A DNA stretch of 64,000 nt from CAZTDP01 sp964612565 (GCA_964612565.1 CAZTDP010000001.1:132939-196938); one strand, 5' to 3'; positions 9,097 through 17,346 are shown, counted from the first letter of the stretch. The notes: generated by a model from the sequence alone, not told the origin. Made by a program: numbers and translations.

Positions 9097-9391
9097 TGTG
9101 GGCAGCTTCTTCCTCTCGTATAAAACCCTCTTCTATTTTGTCAGCATCTGTAGTCGGTTTGTCAGGGGTTATTAAGCTTGTTATCTCCTCAGGGATTTGC
9201 GTTTTATCTACTAAAACCGATTCGGACGTCTGTGGTACTCCGGGAGTTTTTGGTAACCCAGGTTCGTTAAAACCAGCTAGTGTTTCAACAGGAATTTGTT
9301 CCTGTTCCGGTATTTGCCCCTCTGTTTGAGGTTCAGACTCCGGTGTATCCGAAGGAAAAAGTTCACTTAATGTTGTAATGGGCAGAGCCAT
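9077..9391 (-). CDS. small acidic Pro/Glu-rich protein, unknown
   Basis: A 104-residue product rich in Pro, Glu, Gln and Thr, low complexity and probably disordered, with no membrane segment. I do not recognise a family. Support for a real gene: TAGAAT lies 6 nt before the ATG, fitting the local leaderless pattern, and its 3' end overlaps the start of the VirD4-like ATPase by 20 bp, an arrangement that suggests coupling. It may be an accessory partner of the ATPase. Confidence 0.5.
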   Translation of the reverse strand: MALPITTLSELFPSDTPESEPQTEGQIPEQEQIPVETLAGFNEPGLPKTPGVPQTSESVLVDKTQIPEEITSLITPDKPTTDADKIEEGFIREEEAAHNANPKS

Positions 9392-9447
9392 ACCAATATT
9401 CTAACACCATCTTTTCGCAATTTAATATAGAGGAATACAGGCCGATT

Positions 9448-9780
9448 TTAGTTTCTTGTGCCTTTAAAATACCTTCTTTTAAGGTTTTCGCCTTCTTCTT
9501 TAACCGTATCCGTAGCCTCATCGATGACGTCTTGAAGCTGCTCTTTATAAGGTTCTACCTGTTCCTTTATTTCTTCTACTTTGCTCTTTAGGTCATTGAG
9601 TTTTTCGGAACCCATATCAGCGAGCATTTCGCCTTTTCTTTTAATTCTTCTTCGTGTTTCTTCACCTGACTCCGGTGCCATAAGCAAGCCTAAGATAGCC
9701 CCTATTGCAGCACCTATCAATACTCCGGGTAAAAACGCTTTTCCATGATGACCATGATGGCAATTAAATTCTTCGTGCAT
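9448..9780 (-). CDS. YtxH-domain membrane protein
   Basis: 110 residues. A His-rich N-terminus (HHGHHG) is followed by a glycine-zipper-like membrane segment (LPGVLIGAAIGAILGLLMAP) and a long charged helix with heptad-like Lys/Glu pattern, the layout of YtxH/gas-vesicle-GvpP-like proteins. A strong Shine-Dalgarno GGAGG precedes its ATG, and the upstream gene's stop codon immediately abuts that ATG, so the two are one transcription unit. The His cluster could bind metal (inference). Exact role unknown. Confidence 0.7.
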   Translation of the reverse strand: MHEEFNCHHGHHGKAFLPGVLIGAAIGAILGLLMAPESGEETRRRIKRKGEMLADMGSEKLNDLKSKVEEIKEQVEPYKEQLQDVIDEATDTVKEEGENLKRRYFKGTRN

Positions 9781-10050
9781 TTATCTATCCTCCTTCTTTC
9801 TTTCAAAAAAACTACTAAACGTTTTAAACGCCTTAGACCCTAAGGACACGCCCTCCATGATTTCTGCGACTTTAATAATAGGACTGGAAACTGCGTTGGT
9901 TAATTTTTCGGCGTTTTCAGTTATTTTACTAATATGTTCGGCTGTTTCCTTTAAAGATTTTAAGAACAAAACCAAGTAAACCGAAGTGGCCGCAATGCTA
10001 AGTGTTAAAACGATTAAAAGTATAAATGTGATTATTTCTATAGGTGACAT
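9781..10050 (-). CDS. small DUF948-like membrane protein
   Basis: About 89 residues with an N-terminal membrane helix (EIITFILLIVLTLSIAATSVY) followed by an amphipathic coiled segment (KSLKETAEHISKITENAEK) and a basic tail. This resembles DUF948-type envelope proteins often encoded next to YtxH proteins, as here. I start it at the ATG at 10048-10050 (MSPIEI); an in-frame ATG five codons upstream is also possible. The downstream ytxH-like start follows the stop directly. Confidence 0.6.
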   Translation of the reverse strand: MSPIEIITFILLIVLTLSIAATSVYLVLFLKSLKETAEHISKITENAEKLTNAVSSPIIKVAEIMEGVSLGSKAFKTFSSFFERKKEDR

Positions 10051-10079
10051 AGGCAGTGAGCACATACTGTTGTAAGGTA

Positions 10080-10160
10080 CAAACAGTTTGGGCAGGTTTC
10101 TAGCTTTATAATAGCTGAATTGGCTGCTATGTGCAAGCTAACTTTGCTGCCCACTGTTTG
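10080..10160. repeat. nested imperfect inverted repeat between dnaK and the DUF948-like gene
   Basis: Three nested arm pairs share one dyad. The outer arms are CAAACAGTTTGGGCAG (10080-10095) and CTGCCCACTGTTTG (10147-10160), the middle arms TAGCTT (10101-10106) and AAGCTA (10135-10140), and the inner ATAGC/GCTAT arms lie about 10111-10130. Internal loops are small. There is no T-run after the structure on either strand, so it is not a simple terminator. It would fold as an RNA in the dnaK read-through transcript. Confidence 0.6.
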
Positions 10161-10170
10161 ATTTTTGTGA

Positions 10171-12081
10171 TTACTCAACAACTTCGCCTTCGACAGGTTC
10201 CTTACCGTTAGAATCACTTCCAGGCGTCGGTCCGTTTTGATCAGGACCTTGTTGGCCCGGTTGAGTTGGCCCTGTGTTTCCTTGTTGGTTCTGACCGTAC
10301 ATTGATTGTCCGATTCTTTGAAGACTTGTAGAGAGTTCTTCGGTTTTTTTCTTAAGTTCTTCGGTTGTGGCAGTTTGTAAAATTGATCTAATGTCTGCAA
10401 CTTTGTCTTCAACCTCTTTTTTAATTTCAGCAGGAACTTTGTCACCGGCGTCCTTTAATGATTTTTCTGCTGTGTAAGTTAGGCTGTCTGCAATATTTCT
10501 GGCTTCGGCCAACTCTTTACGCTTTTTGTCTTCTTCGGCATGAAGTTCGGCCTCTTTTACCATTTTATCGATCTCGTCTTTTTGTAAACCTGTCCCGCCT
10601 TGAATAGCAATCTTTTGTTCTTTGTTAGTGGCTTTATCTTTTGCGGTGACGTTTAGTATTCCGTTAGCGTCTATATCAAATATAACTTCTACTTGAGGCA
10701 TGCCTCTTGGTGCGGGTGCTATTCCGTCCAAAATAAAGCGGCCTAACGACTTGTTGTCGGCTGCCATTTCTCTTTCTCCTTGTAAAACATTAATTTCTAC
10801 GCTTGTTTGATTGTCGGCTGCGGTAGAAAACACCTGTGCCGCTTGCGTAGGAATTGTTGTATTACGTTTTATCAAGGGTGTTGAAACTCCGCCCATTGTT
10901 TCTATGCCTAAAGTTAGGGGCGTAACATCTAAAAGAAGAATATCTTTAACATCTCCGCCTAAAACACCACCTTGGATTGCCGCGCCTACGGCAACAACTT
11001 CGTCAGGATTTATTCCTTTATTTGGTTCTTTTCCAAAAAAGTTTTTAACTACCTCATTGACTTTTGGCATTCTGGTCATTCCTCCGACCATCACCACTTC
11101 GTTAATTTGGCTTTTGCTTAAACCTGCATCTTTTAACGCATTTTCCATAGGTATAATCGTTCTCTGTAACAGACTGTCTACCAACTGCTCGAAGTGCGCA
11201 CGAGTAAGCTTTGCACTTAAATGCTTTGGCCCTGTTTGGTCTGCTGTAATGAAAGGAATGCTTATTTCAGTTTCCATTGTAGAAGAAAGCTCTATTTTGG
11301 CCTTTTCCCCGGCGTCTTTAAGCCTTTGCATTGCTTGGCGGTCTGCCGATAAATCAATTCCGGTATCTTTTTTGAATGTTTCTAAGAGCCATTGAATAAT
11401 TTTTTGGTCAAAATCGTCGCCTCCCAAATGGGTGTCACCGTTTGTTGCTTTAACTTCAAAAACTCCGTCGCCAATTTCCAAAACCGAAACGTCAAAAGTG
11501 CCTCCGCCGAGGTCGTAAACGACTATCTTTTCGTTTGTTTTTTTATCTAAACCGTAAGCTAATGCGGCAGCAGTCGGCTCATTAATTATTCGTTTAACAT
11601 TAAGTCCTGCTATTTGGCCTGCTTCTTTAGTGGCAGTTCTTTGAGAATCGTTAAAGTAAGCGGGAACGGTTATTACCGCGTCGGTAATTGTTGTGCCGGT
11701 AAACTTTTCGGCATCTGCCTTTAACTTTGCAAGAATTTTTGCGGAAATTTCCTGCGGTGTGTATATTTTTCCTTCAATTTCCACTCCGGCTAGGCCGTTT
11801 GAAGTTTCCACAATTTCGTAAGGATAATTTTTCTTTAATTCCTGAACTTCAGGATCGGAAAACTTTCTACCCATTAATCGTTTTATACTAAATACTGTAT
11901 TTTTTGGGTTTACAACCTGCTGTCTTTTTGCCGACACACCGACAATATCTTGATCCGGAACTACGATCGAAGGGGTTGTGTTAGCACCCTCGGAATTATG
12001 AATAACTTTCGGGCTGCCGCTTTCCATTATTGCAGCGCAGCTATTTGTAGTACCTAAGTCTATACCAATAATTTTGCTCAT
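10171..12081 (-). CDS. dnaK: chaperone DnaK (Hsp70)
   Basis: A full-length 636-residue Hsp70. The N-terminus is IIGIDLGTTNSCAAIM (phosphate loop 1), followed by VYDLGGGTFDVSVLEIG (phosphate 2) and VVMVGGMTRMPKV (adenosine motif); the substrate-binding domain and helical lid follow, ending in a Gln/Gly/Pro-rich tail and EGEVVE. It unfolds and refolds clients with GrpE and DnaJ; no dnaJ is in this window. GGAGG lies just upstream of its ATG and grpE ends 2 bp before it. It is therefore in the hrcA-grpE-dnaK operon and regulated from the hrcA promoter. Confidence 0.98.
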   Translation of the reverse strand: MSKIIGIDLGTTNSCAAIMESGSPKVIHNSEGANTTPSIVVPDQDIVGVSAKRQQVVNPKNTVFSIKRLMGRKFSDPEVQELKKNYPYEIVETSNGLAGVEIEGKIYTPQEISAKILAKLKADAEKFTGTTITDAVITVPAYFNDSQRTATKEAGQIAGLNVKRIINEPTAAALAYGLDKKTNEKIVVYDLGGGTFDVSVLEIGDGVFEVKATNGDTHLGGDDFDQKIIQWLLETFKKDTGIDLSADRQAMQRLKDAGEKAKIELSSTMETEISIPFITADQTGPKHLSAKLTRAHFEQLVDSLLQRTIIPMENALKDAGLSKSQINEVVMVGGMTRMPKVNEVVKNFFGKEPNKGINPDEVVAVGAAIQGGVLGGDVKDILLLDVTPLTLGIETMGGVSTPLIKRNTTIPTQAAQVFSTAADNQTSVEINVLQGEREMAADNKSLGRFILDGIAPAPRGMPQVEVIFDIDANGILNVTAKDKATNKEQKIAIQGGTGLQKDEIDKMVKEAELHAEEDKKRKELAEARNIADSLTYTAEKSLKDAGDKVPAEIKKEVEDKVADIRSILQTATTEELKKKTEELSTSLQRIGQSMYGQNQQGNTGPTQPGQQGPDQNGPTPGSDSNGKEPVEGEVVE

Positions 12082-12083
12082 AT

Positions 12084-12563
12084 CTAAACCTCCATTTCCG
12101 GCGATCCCTCGCCACTGCCGACTCTAACTCTGGCCGGCCTAATTAACTTGTTTTTTAAAAAGTATCCCTTAGCTAAAGTCTCTATAACTTTATTTCTTTC
12201 TCCGGGAACCATTTCAACGGCTTCCATTTCGTCCGAATTAAACTCTCTATCTTTTGTTTCGACTTCGCTAACTTCAAAATCTTTTAAGATTCCGCAAAAT
12301 TCTTTAACTATCATTCCCAGACCTTCGTCATTTAGATGTTTTTGAAGCATCCAAAGGTTGTCCAGAACCGGCAAAATTCTTCTGATTAGCATCTCATTTG
12401 AAAAACTCTTCCAGCTTTCTTTATCCTCAAGTGTTCTTTTTTCAAAATTTTTGTAATCAGCCAGCGCTCTCTTCCAGTTATTCTCAAGTTCGCTAACCTT
12501 TTCTTCTAACTCTCTAATCTTAATATGCTCTTGCGATTTTTCTTTATTAGCTTTATCAGACAT
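12084..12563 (-). CDS. grpE: nucleotide exchange factor GrpE
   Basis: A 159-residue GrpE: a long N-terminal coiled coil (IKIRELEEKVSELENNWKRA, DYKNFEKRT) and a C-terminal beta domain ending in ETLAKGYFLKNKLIRPARVRVG, the conserved GrpE tail. It releases ADP from DnaK. The C-terminus is about average to short. It sits between hrcA and dnaK with a 2-bp gap to dnaK, so stoichiometric co-translation is likely. Confidence 0.95.
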   Translation of the reverse strand: MSDKANKEKSQEHIKIRELEEKVSELENNWKRALADYKNFEKRTLEDKESWKSFSNEMLIRRILPVLDNLWMLQKHLNDEGLGMIVKEFCGILKDFEVSEVETKDREFNSDEMEAVEMVPGERNKVIETLAKGYFLKNKLIRPARVRVGSGEGSPEMEV

Positions 12564-12595
12564 AGTTATCCCTATTTAAAATATTATTCTGAAAT

Positions 12596-13324
12596 TTACC
12601 AGGCCCCGCCCAACTCTTCGACCAGTTGCTTAACGTACCTGATGGTTGGGAAGACGTCCGGATAATTGATTCTCGAAGGTCCTAAAATACCGATATTTCC
12701 TGATTTCTTTCCCGTGCTGTATGGCGCAAATACTATTGCGCATCGGTTGAGTTTATCAATTCCAACTTCCTCTTCAATTAGTGTTTTTACGCCTCCGCTG
12801 GCAACTTCGCCGGCGTTGTCGAGAATGCGTTCCAATAATGGATAGTCGTCAAAAATGGATAAAGCTTCTTTTGCTACGTCTATATCCCAAAACTCTTTGT
12901 GATCCAAAATATTTCCTGCGCCGGAATAAGTAATATATCCACTGTCGGTTGTTGCCCAAGCCAAAGTTTTTGTTATTTCAGCAAGAGACAGCGTTGCGTC
13001 TCGTAAAAGTTTTTCAAACTCAAATCTATCCGACCAAAACCTTTGTTTTAAAGCCACTTCCTGCAAAACCGGAAGTTCCTGTTCGTTCATCATTTGATCT
13101 AAATAAAGTCTATACGCCATTTTTGTTGGAACACGGCCGGAAGAAGTATGAAGCATTTCTAAAAAACCAAGCTCGATTAATTTTGCCATCTCATTTCTAA
13201 TGGTTGCCGGGGAGCATCGTAGGTTGTATTTACTGACTATTTCAACCGATCCGACAGGTTCGGCGTTTTGAATATACTCGTTAATTACGGCTTGTATTAG
13301 TTGAAGTTGTCTGTCACTTAACAT
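12596..13324 (-). CDS. hrcA: heat-shock repressor HrcA
   Basis: An N-terminal winged helix (LSDRQLQLIQAVINEYIQ, then CSPATIRNEMAKL, SGRVPTKMAYRLYLD) and a C-terminal GAF-like domain ending IGILGPSRINYPDVFPTIRYV. At 242 residues it is about 100 shorter than typical HrcA, mainly in the middle. It binds CIRCE operators and represses heat-shock operons. I start it at the ATG at 13322-13324: an in-frame ATG at 13331-13333 overlaps the predicted -10 and would not be in the transcript. First gene of hrcA-grpE-dnaK. Confidence 0.95.
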   Translation of the reverse strand: MLSDRQLQLIQAVINEYIQNAEPVGSVEIVSKYNLRCSPATIRNEMAKLIELGFLEMLHTSSGRVPTKMAYRLYLDQMMNEQELPVLQEVALKQRFWSDRFEFEKLLRDATLSLAEITKTLAWATTDSGYITYSGAGNILDHKEFWDIDVAKEALSIFDDYPLLERILDNAGEVASGGVKTLIEEEVGIDKLNRCAIVFAPYSTGKKSGNIGILGPSRINYPDVFPTIRYVKQLVEELGGAW

Positions 13325-13359
13325 TATCAGCATAATAGCATGAGTGCTAATCGTGTCAA
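13324..13359 (-). promoter_or_regulatory. hrcA promoter overlapped by a half-perfect CIRCE operator
   Basis: Minus strand: -35 TTGACA (13354-13359), 16-bp spacer, -10 TATTAT (13332-13337), then 7 nt to the ATG. The spacer contains TTAGCACTC (13342-13350), a perfect CIRCE arm. After the standard 9-nt gap the other arm TGCTGATAA (13324-13332) matches GAGTGCTAA at only 5 of 9 positions. HrcA bound here would cover the promoter. The predicted transcript starts at or next to the start codon. Confidence 0.75.
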
Positions 13360-13437
13360 TAGTTTGTAATTGTTTTTTACATAAATTGTGTTAGATTGTA
13401 AAAAATCCTACCTCATAGCTTGAAAAAGGAGATAAAA

Positions 13438-13722
13438 ATGACTACTAGTAGCGCTCAATTAAGTATGGCGGATTCCCTGTCTCTTTATGGAAAGATGTCA
13501 GCTCGTAGCCTCGTAAATAATTCGCTGCCTGAAGATGTTTTGGGAGCCCTGAGCCACTTAGAAATAGGCAAGTTTTTTACATATTACTTGTCCAGGGCAG
13601 ACCCTGCATTGCCGGTGCCTCCAAATGGCGTGCAGTTCGTTTCAACGATTCCAACCGATCCCAAAATCAGGTGTCGTGTAGTGGCCTTTGGTGGACATAT
13701 TATTTTTGAACGACTTTCGTGA
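13438..13722 (+). CDS. orphan 94-residue protein, unknown
   Basis: The ATG at 13438 (MTTSSAQLS) has a strong Shine-Dalgarno AAAGGAG 6-7 nt upstream, so this start is favoured over an upstream in-frame one. The product is soluble, with a helical first half and a likely beta-rich end (CRVVAFGGHIIFERL); no family recognised. It stands alone, divergent from hrcA and convergent with lepA, and is followed by a good intrinsic terminator, so it looks like a monocistronic regulated unit. A leader of roughly 30 nt plus a Shine-Dalgarno differs from most neighbours; acquisition by transfer is possible. Confidence 0.6.
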   Translation: MTTSSAQLSMADSLSLYGKMSARSLVNNSLPEDVLGALSHLEIGKFFTYYLSRADPALPVPPNGVQFVSTIPTDPKIRCRVVAFGGHIIFERLS

Positions 13723-13758
13723 CCGGCACCTATGCTGCAATGTAACGTGTTTGCAAAG

Positions 13759-13797
13759 GGGCATCGCTGATCGAACTACAGACGGTGCCCAAATTTT
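13759..13797 (+). terminator. intrinsic terminator of the orphan gene
   Basis: Stem GGGCATCG (13759-13766) pairs with CGGTGCCC (13783-13790), 8 bp including one G-U, with a 16-nt loop, followed by AAATTTTT. It ends the rightward transcript. Confidence 0.6.
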
Positions 13798-13813
13798 TAC
13801 TTTTGTAACGGGA

Positions 13814-13836
13814 TAAAACCGTAGACTTTAGTCCAC
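13814..13836 (-). terminator. weak intrinsic terminator after lepA
   Basis: On the minus strand GTGGAC and GTCTAC (plus-strand 13821-13836) form a 6-bp stem around TAAA, followed by GGTTTTA. The T-run is only four bases, so efficiency is uncertain. It faces the terminator of the orphan gene. Confidence 0.4.
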
Positions 13837-13843
13837 AGAGCTC

Positions 13844-15637
13844 TCACTTTGTTTGTAAAATTTGTCTAAACGCTTCCTGAGGAATTTCGACTTTTCCAAC
13901 ACTCTTCATTCGCTCTTTACCTTTTTTTTGAATATCTAACAATTTATCTTTTCTTTCCCTATGTCCGCCGCTCATCTTTGCCAAAACGTTTTTTCTAAAT
14001 GCAGGAATATCTTCGCGCGCGACTATTTTTCCACCAACTGCTGCCTGTAATGAAACTGTAAATTGCTGCCTGGGAATTATTTCTTTCAACTTCTTTAAAA
14101 GCACTTTTCCTACGTCCTGTGCTTTGTTTTTTAAAACAATATGACTTAGAGGGTCGATAATTTTACCATGGACAAGAACATCCATTTTAACCGCATCCAC
14201 CAAACTGTAATCGTAAAAATCGTAGTCTAGGCTGGCAAAACCCGACGATACCCGCTTTAAATCGTCGAAGAAGTTATAAACCAGCTCGGCAAGGGGCATT
14301 ATATATTCAAAATACACATTCTTTTCGTTCGGGTATTCCATTTTCAAGTTAATCCCGCGGCGTTCCTCACAAAGTTTAATAACATCGCCAACGTATTGTG
14401 TTGGTGAAATTATCGTTAAAAGTATTCGAGGTTCAAATATTTTACTTATAAAGGTTCTATCCGGCATTTCGGATGGCGCGCGTACAATCAGTTCTTCACC
14501 TTTGGTTGTTTCTACATGGTACTCAACCGATGGCGTTGTGGAAATTAATGTCAGTTCGTATTCTCTTTCTAACCTTTCTTGTACGATATCGGCGTGTAAG
14601 AGCCCTAAAAATCCGCAGCGAAAGCCAAATCCTAAAGCTGAGTTTGTTTCCGGTTGAAACATCAGGGATGAGTCCGAAAGTGAGAGTTTTTCCAAGGCCT
14701 CGCGTAGCTGGGTATATTTGTCGTTTTCGATAGGATAAATAGATACAAAAACAAAAGGCTTAACTTCTTTGTAACCTTCCAGGGATTTTGGGTCTTGTCC
14801 TTCTATCCCGACTGTGTCCCCGACCTTTACGGCCGAAAGATCTTTAAGGCCTGTTGCTATATAACCAACCTCGCCTGTTTCTAATCTATTTATCTTAAAG
14901 CGCTTAATTTTAAAATACCCAATTTCTTCGGCTCTAGAGACAGCCTTTGAAGCTATAAACTTTACTCTCGAAGTACTGCCTAACTCTGCGGCGTCAAAAG
15001 ATCCGTCCATAACTCTAACAGCCGCAACAACCCCAAGATATTCATCATAAAATGAATCAAAAACCAAACCTCTCGTCGGAGCTTTAGAGCTGCCATTTGG
15101 AGCCGGCACTTTTTTAATGATTTCGTCTAAAAGAGCTTCGACGCCTTCGCCAGTTTTTGCGGACACTTTAAAGATCTCATCACTTTTAAAGCCAAACGTA
15201 CTCATTAAATCTTTTTCAACTTGAATTATTTCGGCGGCCGGAAGATCGATTTTATTTAAAACCGGAATTATTGTTAAGTTTGCGTCCAATGCTTTGTATA
15301 TGTTTGAAACGGTTTGAGCTTGGATGCCTTGGGTCGCGTCCACAACCAAAATAGCGCCTTCACATGCGGCCAAAGATCTTGAAACTTCGTACGAAAAATC
15401 AACGTGGCCAGGGGTGTCTATTAAATTTAGTTCATACCCCTCGTATTCCATGCGGACGGCCTTGAGCTTTATTGTAATCCCCTTTTCCCTTTCGAGATCC
15501 ATGCTGTCCAATGTTTGCTCCTGCATGTGACGCTTATCTACAGTTCCTGTTATTTCAAGGAGTCTGTCGGCAAGAGTCGATTTGCCGTGGTCAATATGAG
15601 CGATTATGCAAAAATTTCGTATTTTATCCTGATTCAT
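13844..15637 (-). CDS. lepA: elongation factor 4 (LepA) GTPase
   Basis: A full-length 597-residue LepA. G1 is AHIDHGKSTLADRL, G3 is DTPGHVDFSYE and G4 is NKIDLPAA; the LepA-specific C-terminal domain ends KKGKERMKSVGKVEIPQEAF. EF4 back-translocates stalled ribosomes and aids assembly of the small subunit. It lies just downstream of murJ on the same strand (15-bp gap), so they probably share a transcript. Confidence 0.98.
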   Translation of the reverse strand: MNQDKIRNFCIIAHIDHGKSTLADRLLEITGTVDKRHMQEQTLDSMDLEREKGITIKLKAVRMEYEGYELNLIDTPGHVDFSYEVSRSLAACEGAILVVDATQGIQAQTVSNIYKALDANLTIIPVLNKIDLPAAEIIQVEKDLMSTFGFKSDEIFKVSAKTGEGVEALLDEIIKKVPAPNGSSKAPTRGLVFDSFYDEYLGVVAAVRVMDGSFDAAELGSTSRVKFIASKAVSRAEEIGYFKIKRFKINRLETGEVGYIATGLKDLSAVKVGDTVGIEGQDPKSLEGYKEVKPFVFVSIYPIENDKYTQLREALEKLSLSDSSLMFQPETNSALGFGFRCGFLGLLHADIVQERLEREYELTLISTTPSVEYHVETTKGEELIVRAPSEMPDRTFISKIFEPRILLTIISPTQYVGDVIKLCEERRGINLKMEYPNEKNVYFEYIMPLAELVYNFFDDLKRVSSGFASLDYDFYDYSLVDAVKMDVLVHGKIIDPLSHIVLKNKAQDVGKVLLKKLKEIIPRQQFTVSLQAAVGGKIVAREDIPAFRKNVLAKMSGGHRERKDKLLDIQKKGKERMKSVGKVEIPQEAFRQILQTK

Positions 15638-15651
15638 AGGCCGAGTAGTAG

Positions 15652-17301
15652 TTATACAACCTTATCGTCAGATTGTACAAACGGAGCAGCTTTTTTAACC
15701 GGGCTGAGTTTTTTAATAAGTTTATAAAACATTTCGATTTCGGTTACTTTCATCCACCTTGTGAGTAAAAAGTAGGTAGTAACGCCAAACAGCCCGCTTA
15801 TTCCGGTTAGCATAATAAGGCTTAAAGTTTTGGTTGTATCAAAAATGTATTGATCAAGAAACTTTAACGGCGCGTAAAGCATTACTCCCATAATCAACGT
15901 GGCATACGAAATTTTTGTAAAAGGTGTAAGAACAGCTTTTAAATCAAAACCTTCTACCTTTTTGTCCAAAAGGTAAAAAAGCACCAGCATGTCTATTAAC
16001 GAGCTTAGTGAGTACGAAAATGCCACTGCCCAAACCTCTAGCTTAAGAACCGAAATAAAGATTAGTGACAGGCCGACGTTAAATATTGTTGTAAATACGC
16101 TCACAAGCACCGGTGTTTTGGTGTCTTTGAGTGCGTAAAAGGCGCGTGTTACTAAATAGTTTACACTTTGGGCGAAGATGGAAATACTAAAGAACGCGAG
16201 TGTATAAGACGTTTTTAAAGTGGCTTCCCACGGAAATTTTGATGCACCGTAAACAATTCTTACAACCGGAACTCTAAGGACTAAAAGGATCATGCTTAGC
16301 GGTAGTACAAGATAAAGCATTTGCAAAAGCGATGTCGTAAAAGTTTTTTTAAAGCTTTTCATGTCTTCCTTTTCGCTTTGCATAGAAAGTGTCGGTAGGC
16401 TAGCTGCGGCAAGGGAGACCCCGAATAAGTTTACCGGGAAGGCTTGAAGCTGAGTTGCGAACTTTAGATAAATAACAGATGAGGTAGAAACTAAAATTGC
16501 CAAACTGTTGTTAACCACATCAATCAAATTGGCTAAGAGCACACTTGTAATTCTAGGCGGGATTAGCACTAGCATTTTCCTGAATCCCTTGTCCGCAAGA
16601 TTTATACCGAGCCTTGGTTTGTACCCTGTCTTAACAAGAATAGGAATTTGAATTATGAAATGAAGCAGCGCGCCTATGATTACACCTAACGCGGGTCCGT
16701 AAACGCCAAACCTACCGGATAAAAATACAATTCCTACTATCATTCCCAAGTTGTACGCAAGAGGTGCGAGCGCCGGTATGATAAAGTATTTAAATGTTTG
16801 GAGGATACTTGTAGCTAAACTGCCACTAACCAAAATTATTTGTCCCAGCATCATTATTCTCATCAAATTTGTTCCTAGAACCACCTCTTCGGGAGAAAAC
16901 TTGCCAAGCGCTACCGCGTACATTATCTGTTTTGCAAAAACAAAAACAAGAACTGTCAGTATAAGAAAAAAGGCCATTGTTGCGTTTACCATGGCCGAGG
17001 CCGTTTTAAATGCCTCTTCTTTGTTTTTATTGAGGGCACTAGCAAAAACAGGGATGAAGACGGTTGAAACAGCACCTACAACCAGTACGGAGTAAATAAG
17101 ATTGGGTATTCTATCGGCTGTATAAAATACAGCCAGGTCATTAGATACGCCAAAAAAGGTGGTCAGAAGTCGGCTTTTCACCAGCCCAAGTCCGGCATTT
17201 AAAGCGTTAGAAACGGCTATTATAAAGGCCGCTGAGAGTATCGTATTTTGAGTTTTAAGCAGAACTCCGCTCATTTTTGAAGCATTTAAACCAATTTTCA
17301 T
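15652..17301 (-). CDS. murJ: lipid II flippase MurJ
   Basis: A 549-residue MOP-superfamily protein with about 14 membrane segments. The N-terminal SNALNAGLGLVKSRLLTTFFG and the DRIPNLIY motif are typical of MurJ/MviN, which flips lipid II for peptidoglycan synthesis. It belongs with the wall genes elsewhere in the window. The start ATG (17299-17301) is the third of three identical Shine-Dalgarno/ATG modules spaced 17 nt apart; the first two open six-codon ORFs that end in ATGA overlaps, so translation is probably coupled through them. Confidence 0.95.
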   Translation of the reverse strand: MKIGLNASKMSGVLLKTQNTILSAAFIIAVSNALNAGLGLVKSRLLTTFFGVSNDLAVFYTADRIPNLIYSVLVVGAVSTVFIPVFASALNKNKEEAFKTASAMVNATMAFFLILTVLVFVFAKQIMYAVALGKFSPEEVVLGTNLMRIMMLGQIILVSGSLATSILQTFKYFIIPALAPLAYNLGMIVGIVFLSGRFGVYGPALGVIIGALLHFIIQIPILVKTGYKPRLGINLADKGFRKMLVLIPPRITSVLLANLIDVVNNSLAILVSTSSVIYLKFATQLQAFPVNLFGVSLAAASLPTLSMQSEKEDMKSFKKTFTTSLLQMLYLVLPLSMILLVLRVPVVRIVYGASKFPWEATLKTSYTLAFFSISIFAQSVNYLVTRAFYALKDTKTPVLVSVFTTIFNVGLSLIFISVLKLEVWAVAFSYSLSSLIDMLVLFYLLDKKVEGFDLKAVLTPFTKISYATLIMGVMLYAPLKFLDQYIFDTTKTLSLIMLTGISGLFGVTTYFLLTRWMKVTEIEMFYKLIKKLSPVKKAAPFVQSDDKVV

Positions 17302-17346
17302 CGAAAACCTCTTTTCATCGAAAACCTCTTTTCATCGAAAACCCTC
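17298..17346 (-). repeat. triplicated 17-nt start module with two six-codon leader ORFs (murJ)
   Basis: Plus-strand unit TTTTCATCGAAAACCTC is repeated three times. On the minus strand each copy carries GAGG, a short spacer and ATG. The ATGs at 17335 and 17318 each encode MKRGFR followed by TGA, and each TGA overlaps the next ATG as ATGA; the third ATG is murJ. Seen directly; a coupling role is inference. Confidence 0.75.

Noticed and set aside
10811..11395. 194-codon open frame on the plus strand
   Set aside because: Fully antisense to dnaK, Ser/Thr-rich translation typical of shadow frames.
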